Positions 47,588 to 60,028 of a stretch of DNA of 64,000 nucleotides are shown here, one piece after another. The stretch's first letter is position 1. Every line of letters begins with the position of its first letter. The notes beneath the pieces were generated by a model. The model had not been told where the DNA came from. It ran no database searches and saw only the letters and a program-made list of their open reading frames with translations. Source of the DNA: Earliella scabrosa (taxonomy: Eukaryota; Basidiomycota; Agaricomycetes; Polyporales; Polyporaceae); the NCBI GenBank assembly GCA_022605405.1, contig JABYQQ010000001.1, positions 4,030,001-4,094,000 on the forward strand, given 5' to 3'. The position numbers were made by a program, and so were the translations under genes.

Positions 47588-47895
47588 GGGATGCGTGTTC
47601 CGGGCTCGGCTCCTCCTTGTGCGTCTTCCGTCCTTGTCTGTGCTGTGGTGGCGTTGACGGCTGACCGCTACCGTACAGAAACTACACCCACTAATGATCG
47701 GCACCCAAGACTTAGCCTACATCCTCGCGTCTTGAGATATGTTATGCGCCACTGTTTGTCTTAGGTGTATTGGTATACGCATTGTAAAAGTATCGCTGAC
47801 ACGGACTGTACACGACTGGCCAGAGAGTCAGATCTCTGCGTAGACTCGCAATAAATGTATCTTACTACGATCTCGCGCAATCCCATCCCTATCTA
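47588..47895. other. Convergent 3' spacer
   Basis: About 310 bp between convergent genes, AT-richer than its surroundings, with AATAAATG near 47853, a possible polyadenylation signal for one of the two. Confidence 0.4.
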
Positions 47896-48576
47896 TCACT
47901 TGCCCTCGCCCGCCGCGGTGGTCGGCTCGATGTCGCGCTGGAGGATCCACGCGTCGTGGGGGACGATTTTCTTGTAGTAGTTCTCGAACACGCCGACCTC
48001 CTTGAAGCCGTGCCGCTCGTAGAAGCGTTTCGCGTCCGAGTTGGAGACCTGGACATGGAGATAGATCGCGGCGATCCTTGGCCTCGCGTGAGCCGCGGCG
48101 GTGTCGAGAAGATGTTGCAGACTTTGAGATCCAATGCCCCTCGAACGATACGGCTACGAGATGGGCATCGGCATAGGCGAGATTCCCGATGCGTGGTTTG
48201 ACTCACCGCGAGCACGCCGAGCGTCATGAGGTAGAGCTTCGCGACGCCGTCCTTGACCTCCACCCTGCAGCACATCGTCCCGATGGGAATGTCATTGTAG
48301 TAGACTGTGGCGCACGGGGCTCTTCAGAGCGGTGTGGGGTCCAGAGGAAGGAGCAGAGACGCACTCAGCTGGCAGAAGTCCTCGACATCGGGCTGGACGA
48401 TGTCCGAGTAGAACTTCTCGCTGTATTTTATGGGGAAGAGGACCGAGTTGAGCTTGCGGACGGTGCCTGCTGTGGGCGTGAGCGTGGGGTCGAGCGCAGG
48501 GGGCGAGGGACGGACCGAGGTTGTTCTGGGTGACGGACGCAAAGGAGACCCGGGACGGGGACGGACGAGAGGACAT
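47896..48576 (-). CDS. NAA50: N-alpha-acetyltransferase 50-like (NatE catalytic subunit)
   Basis: Four exons on the minus strand: 48516-48576, 48365-48466, 48207-48304, 47896-48153; 172 residues, the usual length of NAA50. It begins MSSRPSPSRVSFASVTQNNL. GTVRKLNSVLFPIKYSEKFY is the conserved substrate-side segment; YYNDIPIGTMCCRVE and KLYLMTLGVLAPYRSRGIGS form the GNAT core with the acetyl-CoA loop (RSRGIG). LHVQVSNSDAKRFYERHGF and VGVFENYYKKI are typical later motifs. The family acetylates N-termini of proteins starting with Met and supports sister-chromatid cohesion. Introns are 49, 60 and 53 nt. The N-terminal Met was placed at 48576 because longer upstream frames are low-complexity. Confidence 0.88.
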
Positions 48577-51500
48577 GGGAGGCTCCGAGCGAGAGCAGCG
48601 ACACGGACAGGCGCCGGCACGCGTCGCGGATGGGCGCCAACGCGTGGGACCGTCGAGTGCCACGATGGGCGTGGAGCCGGATCCGGACCTGGCAGGGACG
48701 GCACGAGTTGGGCAGCGTGGACAGCGTCCTCGACCAGAAGTCCGTCTCCCGGCCTCTGTCCATCACCAGACCTCTTCCCGGCCCAGAGCCGCCTTTCTTC
48801 TCCATTCTACCCGCAGCCCGCGTGCCCGCTCGAACTTCTGCCAGCGAAGAGAACCTGATCGCCAGAACGCACGAATCCTCTCCAAGATCCACGAACCCCG
48901 GCCCTGCCTTCAATCTGCTACAAACGCTATCGCGATCCCGCTTCGCGTGCGCACCCTCCCTGCCCCCTCGTCTAGCCATCCGCGGTCACACCGTCGTCCG
49001 GGGACCGACGCTGTCGGAGGGGGAGAAATCTGCTCGCCAGATTTCCATGGGTCAAGACACGCGTGAGTCTAGACGGACCGGTGCAAGCGTCCCGGTGCGG
49101 TCAAGCGTCGTTCACAGCTCGCTCGGTCTCAGCCCACCCCCCGCTAGGCTGCGCTCGCCGGGCCTGCCACCACGCGTGTGCATGCGCCATCTTGTTCCTA
49201 TACACACTTTCCCCGTGCCGACGTCGTGCCATCGCACAGAATAGCACGCTCTCACCGAATCAGCACGAGATGATCATGCCCCCGAGCTGTCCGCTGCGCA
49301 CTTCTCCTCATTTGTCTGCTACCCACTCGCTCCCTGTCAGCATCAATGATCACACCTCATTTTCCTGTTCACATCCGGATCCGCTTTTGTCCTCTAGAAC
49401 CGTGCCTAAGGCACTGGGACGCAACCCTCCCGGTTTGGCTTAGAATTCCAGACGCCGTTAAGGTATCGCTCGTCCCCGTCTGCCCTCCTTCGCGTCAACT
49501 AAACATGTAGACAGGATTCTGACTTCTAGACTGCTGCGCGGGCGATGCCTATGCCGTTACTACCTGCCAGTCGTCCGCGGTATGTTGCTTCACTCCCCTT
49601 CTATCCGCTCTTCGGGGACGCATTGTCCTCGCGGGCCTTCGCTGCATCATTAGCCGCATCTTGCTCTATTGCAACCTTGCAGCGGCTGCAGCGCTACCGC
49701 GAGACGCTACTGATATCTTCACCGTAGGCTATGCCGCCGGGACGCATGCGCTAACCCGTTTCGTGTTCGGAAGCATTGCTCTTACACAACTATGACACCC
49801 CGTCGTCCCGGGGCCGCCATGTCGACGCTATGTTTGTCCAGGCGGTCCGAACAATCACGACACGGCGCGAGCTCGCGGCCAGCGAAGACCTTGGCGGAGT
49901 TGCATAGGATGTGGAAGAGGGGCTCCAGTCCCACACTACGTACGTACATCCTGCTCCTCACGAGACCTGGACCCTTTCGCCGTTGCGTTTGATTGTCCCG
50001 TTCTGGACCTCTGTGATCCGTCTCAACTTTGTGGCATCGCGTCCCACACCGGTCGCACTTCCCAGATATTCTGCTCCAATTGGACAGCCTTTGCGCCGAT
50101 GCCAACGCTCACTCCAACCTCAGAACTCTGTCCGCTGGCCCACCAACCTTCGACTGAGGTTGCAGGGCCGCAGCGAACAGGCTTCTAGGGAGCGGCAGCT
50201 ATCACTTACACGCGGGGCTCGTGTCTCATGAGCCAACCTAGAACCGATGCTACCTCCGCAAAGCTGATTCCATGGCATAAGCCGTGCGTTCTCCCCGCTT
50301 CTAGCGTTCTGTCTCCTCACCATTCGCGCATCAAGCGTTCCCCACGAGCGGTGCTCTCACGCTCTAATCCAGGGATCCCTCCTTCTCTGATGCCGCTCGC
50401 GTTTACGTGTGTCCATTCAAAGCTCCCCCCCTCCTGCGCTCCGCGACGCAACTGATATCGTTGCTGCCCGTCGTCGGCGGGACCCGACCACGCGTTTGTG
50501 TTTGACCTGTGGGCATGTCCACCCCGTCCCCTCCAATCTTCGCATGCATTTCACGGCGCAGACGCACAATTTGCAATTCTCACCTTTTCCCCCGCAGCCG
50601 GGGAGGTGCGGATGCGGTTTATCTCGTTCTCGTGGTTTGGCGTCCACCTGTCCCCGCCCACCGTGAATATTTTCTGAAGATTTCTTTTTTGCGCGCGCGT
50701 TCTCTCTCTCTCTCTGTCAGTTTTCTCAACCGTGCACTGCCCATGTCGACGTCCTGCTCTGTGCGGAGCGCGCTGTCAACAGATACGTACACGCACGAGA
50801 TCGTCGAACGCCCTGTCGGGATGTCCGGATCGCGAGAGCGCGATCCTGCGGTCGCCCTTGTCCTGGGAAGTCTATCTTGTCGAATCTGTCAAACCACAAA
50901 CATCTCAGCATAAACGCCGTGCCTGTCCTCGAGCAGCGATGGACACTCGACACTCTCGGGTGCCACTGCAGTGGCATTGCGCACCGTCCTTTGTCGCATA
51001 GTCGCATCTCGTGGTTCGTACGTAACGGTCTCGGACTTTCCTCGCCAGCGCCAGAACGGGGGACGGTCAGAAGTCGAGAGTTCAGCATATGTGGTCTGCT
51101 TCTTTCCCGCCAGAACCATTTCCAACCGAGCCCAGGTGAGGGTTTGCGGTCTGACGTGCCAAGTACATCGCGTGCTAACTTCTGACGTCCTCCTCCCCTC
51201 CATTCGTCAGCCCCGTCCAGGACCTCGCAGCTACAGGGGGGCGCCAGCCTCCCTGACCTGAGCGTGCACAGTCATCTCAATCACGCCGTTTCAGCACAGA
51301 ACCCACAAAGCGAGTAAGCCCGCTGCAGCGTTAGTCAGGCCCGGCCTGCGCGCTGACACGGACAGGGCGGTGGACCCAACGTTCAAGCGTCCAGCGTTCA
51401 GCACTCGATATCGATCGAACAATGTGCGTTGGTCCTGGACGACCGGGCACAGAAGCACAGCATCGAGGCAATCCGCCACCCCGCCGCCGCTCCTCGCTTG

Positions 51501-54500
51501 CGCGCGATCGCGATCGCAGTCCAGCCCAGCCCCAGTCCATGGGAGCCTCCGTCCCATACCGCCCGCTCACCCACCCGAACGGCCATCGCAGACGCCCTCG
51601 CGCACGCCGGGAAGCCGCTATTCTCGTCCTACGCCGCCAGCACGCGCAGACGCAGACGCAGAGACGCAGGGCCCTGATCTTCTCGTCGCACCCCCGCCGC
51701 AATCCCGCTGATCCACCGTCGCCCGCGAGGCCGGCGGCGCAGGGTTTGGGGCTTCAAGGCTTCGCCAAGGCGACGGACGTTCTCGGACGCGCGCACGAAG
51801 GGGGATGGCGCCGGAACCCCCGACGCCGCCACCCACCACCCGCTACCCGCGACTTGCGTGGCCGCGGGCCCGACGGCTCTCGAGTCGTTCGATTCGCCCA
51901 CTCACCGACCGCACTCCGTGTTTCCCGGGGTGGCCCGCCCGACGGGAAGGGGACAAGTCTCGCATGGGCGGAGGAATGGTCGGACAGCGCAGCCCATCCA
52001 CTGGCACGTCGCACGATCATTGAATCAACGTCAGTACTGTCACGCAGCGCGTCGGCGCACTCGGATGGGCCGCAGCACGCCCGTGGGTTTCAGTGGGTGC
52101 GAGTAAGTACGTTGGTGCCCAACGCTTCGGGTCGTGTGGTTTCTTATTTGCTGTTGGGTTGACGTGCCGCGCACTCGCAGTGTTGGACTCCAGGCTCCAG
52201 CCCGCCCGCAGCTCAGGCTCATCATGTTAGCCCACCGGTATCAATCGCGCCGTCGACGTGCTTGCAGCGGTACCGGATGCTGGCTTTTCCAGGCTCCGGA
52301 CGGCGCCGAACCAAGAGGGGCAACAACAATGTCGTATTTGTAAGTGTGCGCCTCCTCCCACGAAACGCTCAAACGCTCAAAAATGATGACCATATGGTGA
52401 TCGGTTACTACAGTCCTCCCCGACGGCGCCTGTGGCCCCATCCGTCGTCGTCGTAGCTCGAGGGCCAACGTCGAACGTTCAAACGTTCATCCTCCATTCG
52501 ATCCCTTGCAGCAGACTTCAAGCGATCGCCCCGCGCATGCCCCGAAGGCTTTTCCGATGCGGTGAGCCGTGGACCTTGTGCTCCTGCTCAAAACGCGTCT
52601 CGTCTGGACGCTGTCGGGTTGCTTCCATCCCTTTGCCACCCGGTTTTCCATCCTCCGCAGACGGTCGGTGTCCAGACAACGCCCGAATCCTCCATGGCAT
52701 ACGATGCGCAACCTCCTACGTCGCGCACCCATGCGGATCGTATGCCGCTCCGCTCCGAATCCGCGAGGAACGTGTCACGAGTATGTTCATTTACCGGCGC
52801 TGCATGCAGCTTGTTCCTTGGCAAGGCGAGGAATGAGGGCACGAACAAGCGCATCACATCACGCTCTCCCCGCCCTCCGAGCCTAGAGACCGCCAGCTGC
52901 AGGCCGCCGTGGCCTACGACCTACCCGTTTGACATGTCCGACAGCGTCTAGCGGAGCCTGACATGCCCAGGGCGCTCCGTGCCTCGTCTAGCGACCGCAC
53001 CGCACCATACGAGGCTCGGGCGTCGGGCTCGTGCAGGGAGCGAGCTCTCGCCTGGCCTAATGAGACAGCAAGAATGGATGTGCGGCATGTTCGTGCTAGC
53101 GGACTTTCTTGCAGTGCTCGCTCGGCGGGCGTGCCAGGCTGAGCGTGATGGACGGATGACGCATGGCCCGGGTCGGACGCCCTGCAGCCCTTCCTTCTTT
53201 GTGGCGTCCGCTCCCACTTGCCACCACGCCTCCCGGGGCGATTACGTCTGCGTCGTCGCTGCGTGTGATAGCTCTGAGTAGCCATCAGTATAGCGGCGTG
53301 CGCGCGAGCGATGCATTGGGACTGGGATCGGGATTGCCGCCTCGGAGCTGACAGGGTTCGTGTTTGAGCACTTGGCCTGTGATTTCACGCCCTAACGTTG
53401 CGTCCACTGGTGACAGCCATGCCGTTGTGCATGTTCCTCGCTGATCGGACTGCCGCTGCGGAGCAGAGGTGCGTCCTGTGCAGCAACAGATGCATATGAC
53501 TGGCTTGCAAAGATAGGACCAATTAGACATATGTTAGAGGTTCGTCGTCCAGATTATGGCGCTGGGCGTTCGAATGTTCACCGCTTGGGTTGGTTGCCAA
53601 TGTTCGGACAGGTGAACGAACAATCCTGATGGCTCTTTTCCGTCTGGTGCGTCACCTTTACGTTGCATGCTCAGTAGATCCGCACTCTTATCCGAAACCG
53701 GATCATAGCCATCGTCTCTTTGCCAGTCACCGTTGCCGTAAAACCTTGGGCAGTTGTCCATATACATATTCAACTATCCGTGCGGCTCGCCGAAGGTAGC
53801 GCGAAACCGTTACAGGATCCTCCTGGCATGCCGGAGGAGCGATTTTGTCAGACACCCGCAGGCTAACGTGGGTAAATGAAGGCGACAACCCAAGTTGCCT
53901 GGATCGGCTACCGCCGAAAACTTGAGTCGCCCATTCTTCTAACCGCACTCCCTTGAAATGTCCCACATCCTGCCCCACTTTCCATTTGCCATGTCCTACC
54001 AGAGGTTCCTGCCCGACCCCCGCGCAAAGCCTTCGTAAGCATGGCATACGAAGTCGCGTCTCGCTACCCGGCATTCCGTCCTCGGCTCAATCAAAGTCGC
54101 TCACATGACAAATACTATCAGGGCATCCTCCCCGGACGTCATCTCGCCATATTGTTCTTTCATTCCGCTCGACTAAAGCAACATTCATCGAAGATCTATC
54201 GCCTATCAAACATAGAGAAGTGATCGGCGACTCAGGCAATTGCACCGAGCTTGGCCTGCACGCGAGGTACGGATTCGCAGTCGCGTATGTTCGGACGTGC
54301 TAAGTTGGGGGTAAGTCATCCCGATAGACTTACATCCTCCCCGTCCGCAGCTTGACTTCTGATCACTCGGTGCTGACATGTCAGCGAGCAGCTCGTCATG
54401 GGCTGGCAGAAGCTGGCTGGCGATAGTAATGATGTAGCGAACCGATCTCCGCACACACTCTACAGGGGCCCTCTTTTGGAATGGTTACTAACTAAGTTGA

Positions 54501-56098
54501 TGAAGAGTTTGCATGTTGAGCTTAGGCTTCCTATCGGTGAGTCCCATTGCCATGGATCCGGGCCTCCAAGATTAGGAGCTGATACGGGGACCGTGTCAGA
54601 ATGTCTACCATTACAGGACGTCATTCGTAAGTCAGTGATCAGCCCAGTCGTCATGCGCTGTCCGTGCACACGCCCCCCGGAAGCCGGTGCTCAGCGCTCA
54701 GTACTTAGCACTAGCTAGTAGCAGCATCTCCAGGCTGGCGTCCGCATCGCAGGTGAGACGGGGTGTTCGCGTGGATCGAGCCAACGCGATCCGCGTGCTC
54801 ATCACGCGCATGTCATCCAAGCTGCACCCAAGCATCGCGGGAAGTCCGACGGGACCGAATTCCATCCCGGACAGGCAGGAACACACCGACGGCCCACGGG
54901 GGCAACACGCAGAGGGAGCCAAGTCTTTGCAAGAACGGGCAAGAACAGGAAGGGCGGTCGTCCAATCGTGCTCGCGTTCAGGCTCCGCGCCCCGTGACCG
55001 CAATCTGTCCTTTTGTGTGTGCCCACGCGCACGATTACGATTGGGACCTCTTCCATCTCGTTGGGTAAGTCCTGAGTCTCCCTCCGCTCGCCCGACGTGC
55101 CGATCTTCTTCAGAGTCCAGAGTCCCATCTTCCAGTTGCAGGATCTAGTCCCTGATCAGACGATCTCCAGAGGGCAAGTAAGCTACTGTAAGCATAACGT
55201 TATCGTACTTCCCCAGATCATCGTGCCCGGCAATCGGGACACATCCCAGCATCCAGGTCCCCGTCAATATATTGGCTTACTATCCATCCAGCGCACTTAT
55301 CACGCACGATAGCTAACTACTTGGCGACTTGACAGAAAGAACAGAAAACACATGCAAAAACATATCATATGACATATCCCGTGTCAAAACATATCACCCA
55401 ATGATCATATTTATCATAACCGATACCATTCCTCCCGTCGACCGTGAACGTCGCCTAACCTCGCTTACGAAGTCGAAGCCCCATCTGCGATCTCTGCAAG
55501 AGCCTGGAGCGAACAGCAGCGATCGTGATAAATGAGGCTCGCACTGCGCAGTGGCCCACCTGCCATGATCATTCGACACTCTATCTGTGATTCACTCAAT
55601 CAAGCAGCTGCACGTCCTGTCAGACTTCAGTTAGCATTCCTGCCTGCCTCCTTCTGCGCGGGAAAGGGCTAGGCTCGGGTGCGGATGGTGCACAGCACGC
55701 ATCCCTCAACATCACATGCATCAGCAGAGGACCACGGTGCGTCCTCCAGTCCGCGTTCGCGGTTGAAACATTGACATTTTGAATGCACGTAACAGCGCTC
55801 CGTTGTTGGAACATTGCATTCACAGAACCGTGCTCGGCGGTTACGACCACCGACTCTTGGGCTGAAGCCTGAGAGCGCACTGGACGTGCGCGTGAATCGC
55901 AAGGCGTGACGAGACGTCTTCAAATTGTGAGCATGACGAACGGGTACTCATGTAGGTTGCAAGGTCCAGCAGCAACCCCTGCACTCAGCTTGTGGATCTA
56001 CGATATGCAGAAATCGCGAACGTTCTCAAGCGCACTCAGTCTTGACTGTATGCAGCACCCAACGATCAGTTGCAATGAATCACTATGGCCATTACTAC
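48577..56098. other. Long region without recognisable genes
   Basis: About 7.5 kb. Open frames here are short, Arg/Pro/Ser-rich and present on several strands at once, as expected from GC-rich non-coding DNA. No splice-linked series of frames, tRNA fold, transposase or reverse-transcriptase motif was found. Minor features: a CT microsatellite at about 50699-50718, and scattered ACGTTCAA/CGCTCAA motifs near 51381, 52365 and 52471. Confidence 0.4.
50697..50718 (+). repeat. CT microsatellite
   Basis: GTTCTCTCTCTCTCTCTGTC, following a GCGCGCGCG run. A simple sequence repeat in a gene-poor stretch. Confidence 0.8.
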
Positions 56099-57160
56099 TC
56101 ATACGTCCAGCATTTCGTTTCTAAGGTGGGCCGGCGTTGGGGTGATCAGAAGAATTGACAGGTGCGCGACGTCATCTGACTTATCGAATTCAACTTCACC
56201 TTCACTTTGACGCATCGCGAGCACAAGGTCATCATCATACCCCTCGTGCAGGACATACCATAAAATGGGTACATGACGTGCAGGACTGATGCCTCGGTAT
56301 ATATCGAGTACAAACTTCCATCGGAATGACCAAGGTATCTGGAGTGTCAGAGAAAAGACCCAGCTGGGCACAACACGCACGTTCCATCCAGCTAACCAAT
56401 TGCGCAAGCTACGAAGCTCACAGATGTATACAGTGCCCACCGCGCCCTCCAAAGACCAAGAACAACACGACATCCGGGATGAATCAATGTTGATAACAGA
56501 GCGATGACATTCGTCCACTGCGAGATAGCGTACAGCGCAACTACGACTACGACTACGACTACGACTTCGGTTAGCTAGGTACAACAGACAAACAACAGGC
56601 AGCAGCGCGATAGCTCCGTATAGATACACGACGGCGGGGATAGACAACAACAGTGCTGGGGAGTAAGGGGAGTATGGAGTATGAGTAGATCGAGAGTCTT
56701 CGAGAGTCCGTCCAGGCTCGTCTTCCATGCGATGCGTGTGTGGGATCGGGATGCGGGATACGGGATACGGGAGGGGCGAGGATGAGGTGAGGCCGATGAG
56801 GGGTGGAGATGAGACAATGGTTCGGTGATATGGGACAGATATGCATGTGAGGGGAGTCTCCAGTATGTATGTCAGGTGATATGCGAGAGATGTGGACCGA
56901 AGCAAGGTGATAGATTCCGGTGAGGAGCCGGAGTGATAATTATGGCGGCAGTGATAAGCTTGAAGAGTGGGCGCAGAAGAGCAAGATAATGTGCGCAGCA
57001 TGACGGACGTGCTTGAGCTCGCGATACGAAGCTTTGACTTCCAGACCGGCCGAAGTCCTTCACGACGGCGCCTCGTCTTCCGAGCTCTCTTTACATGGAA
57101 AACCGAGAATAGCACCAGCGATGAATCAGCCGCAGCAACGCAGACGATGTCATACAGCAC
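56099..57160 (-). CDS. Doubtful ORF with a predicted membrane segment
   Basis: An uninterrupted minus-strand frame of 353 codons, or about 210 codons from MEDEPGRTLEDS near 56727. It has a hydrophobic stretch (LLLSIPAVVYLYGAIALLPV), then an RSRSRSRSRS run produced by the ACTACG microsatellite (56535-56565), and a Trp-containing C-terminal half with QSEGEVEFDKSDD. No family is recognised. The strand is pyrimidine-rich, which makes stop codons rarer, so the length alone is not proof. It could be a real species-specific gene or a fortuitous frame. Confidence 0.25.
   Translation of the reverse strand: MLYDIVCVAAADSSLVLFSVFHVKRARKTRRRREGLRPVWKSKLRIASSSTSVMLRTLSCSSAPTLQAYHCRHNYHSGSSPESITLLRSTSLAYHLTYILETPLTCISVPYHRTIVSSPPLIGLTSSSPLPYPVSRIPIPHTHRMEDEPGRTLEDSRSTHTPYSPYSPALLLSIPAVVYLYGAIALLPVVCLLYLANRSRSRSRSRSCAVRYLAVDECHRSVINIDSSRMSCCSWSLEGAVGTVYICELRSLRNWLAGWNVRVVPSWVFSLTLQIPWSFRWKFVLDIYRGISPARHVPILWYVLHEGYDDDLVLAMRQSEGEVEFDKSDDVAHLSILLITPTPAHLRNEMLDV
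56535..56568 (+). repeat. CTACGA hexanucleotide microsatellite
   Basis: About five units of CTACGA (read CAACTACGACTACGACTACG). It encodes the Arg-Ser run of the overlapping doubtful minus-strand frame. Confidence 0.75.
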
Positions 57161-57266
57161 TCACCATCACTAGTGCATCACTCCTCGTCGTTGCAACGCA
57201 CCGACTCCCGTCACCGTTTCCACCAACGGACCACCGATCTCCTGCCCGGCGCTCGGGAAAGGGTAT

Positions 57267-58229
57267 TCACCAGCGCGCCTTGGGGACGCCGCCGGTGTTG
57301 GGAGGCATGTTTCCAGGACCAAGGCCAGACTTGTTCTTCCGGTGGTTCTTCCGCTTCCCAGTATGGCGGCCTTGGGGTTTCCGCGGACTAGAAGGCGAAC
57401 CCGAGTCTGACGGGGACGGCGGCACGGGGGTCGAGGCACGTGCATGCGTCGTGGCCCGAGCATGAGGACGAGCCCGTGCAGGAGATGCCGTACGCTGGCC
57501 CTGGGCGTGGGCGGGGGTGTGGTGTGCATGCGCGTGGGTGTGCAGGCGGTCGAGGTAGACGTCGGCGTAGTTCCTGAACACGCACCTCTCCCCGTCCTTC
57601 TCGTCGTACTCGGCCATCGTCGCCCAGACGCAGTGCCAGCCGTGCTCCTCCTCGAACTTGAGCGCAAACGCGGCATGCCGCTGTGTCCACCTATCCTCCG
57701 TGGCCTCCTTCGGCCCCCTTGCCCCCGCGTGTGCTTGGAAAGCCTTGTCGGAGAGTGTGATTGAGGCCGCGTGCGAGATAGTTAGGGAGAGGTCCGCGAT
57801 CCCGTGTGCAGAGCGGGGATTGAGGATGGGCGAGTCGCTCTCGAGGACCTTGGGGACGCCGCGATAGTGCGGGTCGTAGCCGACCACGAGGACCTGGAAA
57901 GAGGATCCGTCTGCGCACTGGAGGGTGATGCACGGATGCGTGCGGGAGCGGCGGACGCGAGTGAGCTTCTTGCCGACTAGCGAGGTGGGATCGACGCCCA
58001 GGCCATGCGGCCGCATGTCGAGAGTAAGAGCCCTGTTGCGCTGTGGGGGCGGGGCCGCGACCGGATGGCTCTGCGAGCGAAGCGGGCCTGGGGGAAAGGA
58101 CGGGGCCTTCCTGAGGGAGAGGGGGGACGGCGGGGAGGTGCCGGGGGATGTGGATGGGCTGGAGGGGAGCTCAGAGGACGAGCTGGCGGGGTCGTAGCTG
58201 CTCAGACTGGTGCTGCTGTAGGATGACAT
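57267..58229 (-). CDS. Conserved hypothetical protein with nucleic-acid-like basic tail
   Basis: Single exon; the start was placed at the Met at 58229 (MSSYSSTSLSSYDPASS), giving 320 residues; an in-frame upstream Met at 58349 would add a Pro/Leu/Arg leader. After a Ser/Pro-rich N-terminus comes an ordered domain of about 150 residues: DPTSLVGKKLTRVRRSRTH, CADGSSFQVLVVGYDPHYRG, SDSPILNP, then FALKFEEEHGWHCVWATMAEYDE and RCVFRNYADVYLDRLH. The C-terminus is His/Ala-rich, Ser/Pro-rich and ends in a Lys/Arg/Asn cluster (TGKRKNHRKNKSGLGPGN). The domain looks conserved across basidiomycetes from memory, but I cannot name a function. It is divergent from the F-box gene that follows. Confidence 0.7.
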   Translation of the reverse strand: MSSYSSTSLSSYDPASSSSELPSSPSTSPGTSPPSPLSLRKAPSFPPGPLRSQSHPVAAPPPQRNRALTLDMRPHGLGVDPTSLVGKKLTRVRRSRTHPCITLQCADGSSFQVLVVGYDPHYRGVPKVLESDSPILNPRSAHGIADLSLTISHAASITLSDKAFQAHAGARGPKEATEDRWTQRHAAFALKFEEEHGWHCVWATMAEYDEKDGERCVFRNYADVYLDRLHTHAHAHHTPAHAQGQRTASPARARPHARATTHARASTPVPPSPSDSGSPSSPRKPQGRHTGKRKNHRKNKSGLGPGNMPPNTGGVPKARW

Positions 58230-58764
58230 TGGGGCGAGTGTGTGCAGAGGGGCATGGGCTGCTGGGGCTGGCAGAGAGGGAAGAGAGAGCCTGCGAGGAC
58301 GGGCAGCGTGAAGAGGGAAGCGGTCAGTGAGAAGAAGTGGTCGATGCAATCATAGGCCACCGTGGCCGCCCACACGACCAAACAAGACCCAAACATGGGC
58401 CATAGCCGTCCCCACGCTCCGCCATTGTCCCCGCCCCTCCCGACGCTGGGCACAATAGCCCGCCCGTCGCGCCCGGGACAATGCGTACGTTGACGTCCAT
58501 TCTCGCTGCTCGTGGTCCGGAAGAGGTCCGACAGGGTCCGACGCGTTCAAGCGCGTTCAGATCACGGGAGGGGAGTACACGTGCGTCTGGCGCCTATGCC
58601 TACATCGTCGACGCGTCGTCCGAAGAGTTCACCATCGACTGCGACTACTTACGCTCTGTCGAATCTGAGCACCTACACTCCCAGAGGGAATGGTGGTGAA
58701 GTGAGTGCGAACTGATCTACATAGCGTGTTGCATCTCACATGGCATTGTCCAAGCAGAACGGCG

Positions 58765-60028
58765 ATGCCTCTTAACCTTCCTGGTGAAATATCCGACGCG
58801 ATCATTGGGTGCGTAGAGGATAAACAGACCCTGCGCGCATGCGCCTTGGTCTGTCGCGAATGGCTTCCAAGAAGCAGGCACTGTCTGTTTCGAAATATCG
58901 CGCTTCCCTACCAGCCAGATAGCGGGGCAAGATACGTTGCTTTGGTCAAGCACGTACTTCACTCGGAAACCATGCGTCACTATCTTCATTCCACCCTCGT
59001 CATATCGGTCTGGGGAGACGCAAGTGCGTTTCCATGGTCAACTCGCGCGCCCTCTCGGCTGTTTCTGTGCGACTTTACGGGCCACTTGCCAAACCTGCAG
59101 CACTTGACCTTCGTCCATGTCAGATGGGAGGATTACCTACCGTTGCCTCGGGAGCCCCTCCTCCTCTCCGGGTTTCCTACCGTCAGAATGCTGTCCTTCC
59201 ACAATTGCTTCGTGCCGTCTGTCACATTCATGCGCCGGATCCTCGCTTCAATGCCGCAGCTCCGTGAACTGTTCTTACAGAATGTGATATTCACACATCC
59301 ACCCCGGATAGCATCAGTACAACCGATAAGGCTGCCTCGGATACTGCCAAATCTTCAGACCCTTTCCCTTCCCACATGCAACATTGGGCTCGATCCGCTA
59401 CTGGAATGGCTTACCACCGGAAGCCCCATCCAATCCACCTTGCGCGACCTCACCTTCCATTACGAACGAGGAGCTCCGATCCTTGTGGCATTACGTAGCC
59501 ACATCGAGTTCCTACAGGCGGTCGCGCCTGGTCTCCTTCACCTGGACCTCTCCCTCTTCGGTATGTACGTCCTCTCTGGGCCGTCCAATGCCGTCTGACG
59601 ACCTGTCAATGTTCTCACTAGTGGGTTTCTCTCTGGCTCCCTTCACCCACCTCGAAAGCCTGGCGATCGACCTGGAGTTCTGCATTACATGGTCGGACGT
59701 AGCACGCGCTCTGGAGGTGATCACGACACCTGGGCTACGAGCCCTCACTCTCAGGCTCGTATATACGCGGGACGCATCCGCTGCTCGTCGAATGCGGTCG
59801 CCGTCGCCCGTCCAACTGTTCAATGGGGTGTGCGTTGAGGACGACGGGCTGGAAGAGCTCGATGCCGTCCTCTCCGGGGAGCTGTTCCGCAGGTTGAACT
59901 TCTGCAAGTTTACTTGCAAGGTGACCCAAGCTCAGGAACCGCAAGTCCCGGACATCACTGCAAGCATCTGCCAGCGACTTCCGCGGCTGCATGCGAGGGG
60001 CGTGCTCGAGGTGAACTATCACCATAAG
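58765..60028 (+). CDS. F-box protein 1 with LRR-like region
   Basis: Exon 1 58765-59560 and exon 2 59622-60028 (phase 1 junction); about 400 residues, with the exact C-terminal end uncertain because a further small exon after 60028 is possible. The F-box lies at the N-terminus: LPGEISDAIIGCVEDKQTLR, ACALVCREWLPRSRHCLFRN. F-box proteins bind Skp1 and present substrates to SCF ubiquitin ligases. The rest has Leu-rich repeats (FLCDFTGHLPNLQHLTF, LPNLQTLSLP, LLHLDLSLF) for target binding. A leader intron (donor GTGAGTGCG at 58700, acceptor CAAGCAG) ends just before the ATG, as in the paralogue at 60828. Confidence 0.75.

Noticed and set aside
51422..52162. 246-codon plus-strand open frame in the gene-poor region
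   Set aside because: GC-rich, Arg/Pro/His-rich translation with overlapping open frames on both strands; no recognisable domain.
48577..56098. tRNA genes in the gene-poor region
   Set aside because: I scanned for B-box-like GGTTCGAATCC sequences with matching A boxes and found none convincing; a covariance-model scan would be decisive.
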